Virus record (IMG/VR): IMGVR_UViG_3300028835_000144
Location: 1 to 47,387 of that record
Length of the DNA stretch: 47,387 nucleotides
Reading direction: 5' to 3' (one strand)
From: a virus
A program made the translations under genes and the position numbers. The notes under the pieces are model-generated. The model was not told the origin of the DNA. It ran no database searches and saw only the letters and a list, made by a program, of their open reading frames with translations. Below, one piece after another: positions 47,028 through 47,387 of the stretch. Positions within the stretch are counted from its first letter, which is position 1. Each line of letters starts with the position of its first letter.

Positions 47028-47127
47028 ATGTGCTATAGGCTAGTATTATATCCTGATATCGTATTATATATCTCAAATGTAATATTTTTTCCTGGCAGAC
47101 TATTGAAGAGCCGCGCCTGACACGCAC

Positions 47128-47186
47128 AAAAAAGGTTCCTACCCCCGCAGTCTAGCCTGGTTGACTAGCTGCGAGGATAGGAACCT
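47128..47186 (-). terminator. Tail copy of the left-module terminator
   Basis: Same two-stem hairpin and U6 tract as 80-138, shifted by 47,048 bases. One base differs, at the position equal to 125, in an internal loop. Confidence 0.85.
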
Positions 47187-47278
47187 GGTTAAGTATCAGA
47201 CTCCGCCTATCTATTCTATTCTTTTAGATGCGGTATCCTATGTATCTTAGTCTGTAACCTAGTGCTTAGCCTATTAGG

Positions 47279-47387
47279 TTACTTGCTACTCTGGATGAAA
47301 GCCTCCGCCATTCTGATTGCCTGCTTATACTCTCGCCTTGCCTTATTCATCAGACTGAAAGCCTGAGACTTGTTTACCTGTCCCTGG
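47279..47387 (-). CDS. Partial 3' end of the first left-end gene (terminal repeat)
   Basis: Identical to bases 231-339, the last 36 codons of the 231-530 gene, cut by the window end. It is not a separate gene but the second reading of the same region caused by circular closure. No change in coding sequence is seen between the copies. Confidence 0.85.
   Translation of the reverse strand, partial: QGQVNKSQAFSLMNKARREYKQAIRMAEAFIQSSK

Larger units (their letters stand above)
47049..47387. repeat. Terminal direct repeat, tail copy
   Basis: Second copy of bases 1-339 with 8 substitutions, all in the noncoding first 200 bases. It repeats the leftward terminator and the start of the first left-end gene's 3' part. 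See the head copy. Confidence 0.95.

Noticed and set aside
1-47387. Integrase, attachment site, CRISPR array, retroelement or phage RNA polymerase
   Set aside because: I looked for each and saw no supporting gene or repeat pattern, so the phage looks virulent and dependent on host RNA polymerase.

Overview
The window is an essentially complete, tightly packed genome of a virulent tailed phage with a podovirus-type gene set. Overall base composition is about 40 % GC. The first 339 bases recur at the end (47049-47387) with 8 substitutions, so the sequence closes into a circle of about 47,048 bp. The mismatches suggest a permuted or population-derived genome rather than a clonal one. I see no integrase, phage RNA polymerase, tRNA gene or CRISPR array. 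Secreted and lipoprotein signals plus a spanin-like pair point to a Gram-negative host. The host itself cannot be named from the sequence.

Layout. (a) 1-1633, minus strand: three small unknown genes with two matched sigma70-type promoters, palindromic operator-like sites and a shared leader; they end in a strong rho-independent terminator (80-138). (b) 1634-2251: a 618-bp gene-free divergent region with repeats, dyads and a near-consensus rightward promoter; candidate origin/control region. (c) 2252-18251, plus strand: one long operon of about 32 overlapping genes. It holds a RecD/Pif1-like helicase, a run of tiny unknown genes including an RHH regulator, a PD-(D/E)XK nuclease with Fe-S-type cysteines, a Sak4-like RecA-fold ATPase, an SSB-like protein, a MazG-like pyrophosphohydrolase, a family A DNA polymerase, a DUF5675 protein, a DUF3987-like primase/helicase and two secreted proteins. 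The operon is interrupted by one 141-bp gap (11909-12049) that folds into a pseudoknotted RNA followed by a four-tract G-quadruplex motif. (d) 18263-18278: hairpin between convergent operons. (e) 46944 down to 18282, minus strand: the virion operon in the order TerS, small ORF, TerL, portal, small ORF, scaffold, major capsid, acidic structural protein, adaptor-like protein, two LamG-like proteins, spanin-like pair, small basic protein, fibre proteins, small proteins, two ~980-residue tail proteins, and three internal/ejection-type proteins including one of 1901 residues. An extended -10 promoter lies just before TerS.

How it fits together. The rightward operon supplies recombination-linked replication (helicase, nuclease, Sak4, SSB-like, Pol A, DUF3987). 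The leftward operon packages DNA (TerS/TerL/portal) and builds capsid, tail and ejection apparatus. Lysis is only partly visible: a 2-TM holin-like protein beside DUF5675 at 15.7-16.4 kb and spanins at 36.7-37.3 kb, but no classical endolysin. The most interesting items are the structured RNA/G4 element, a short LxDRLKAK-type motif at the ends of otherwise unrelated proteins, non-canonical polymerase active-site residues, the duplicated promoter/operator cassette, a set of tiny Lys/Arg-rich virion-operon proteins, and a GC-rich block inside one structural gene.
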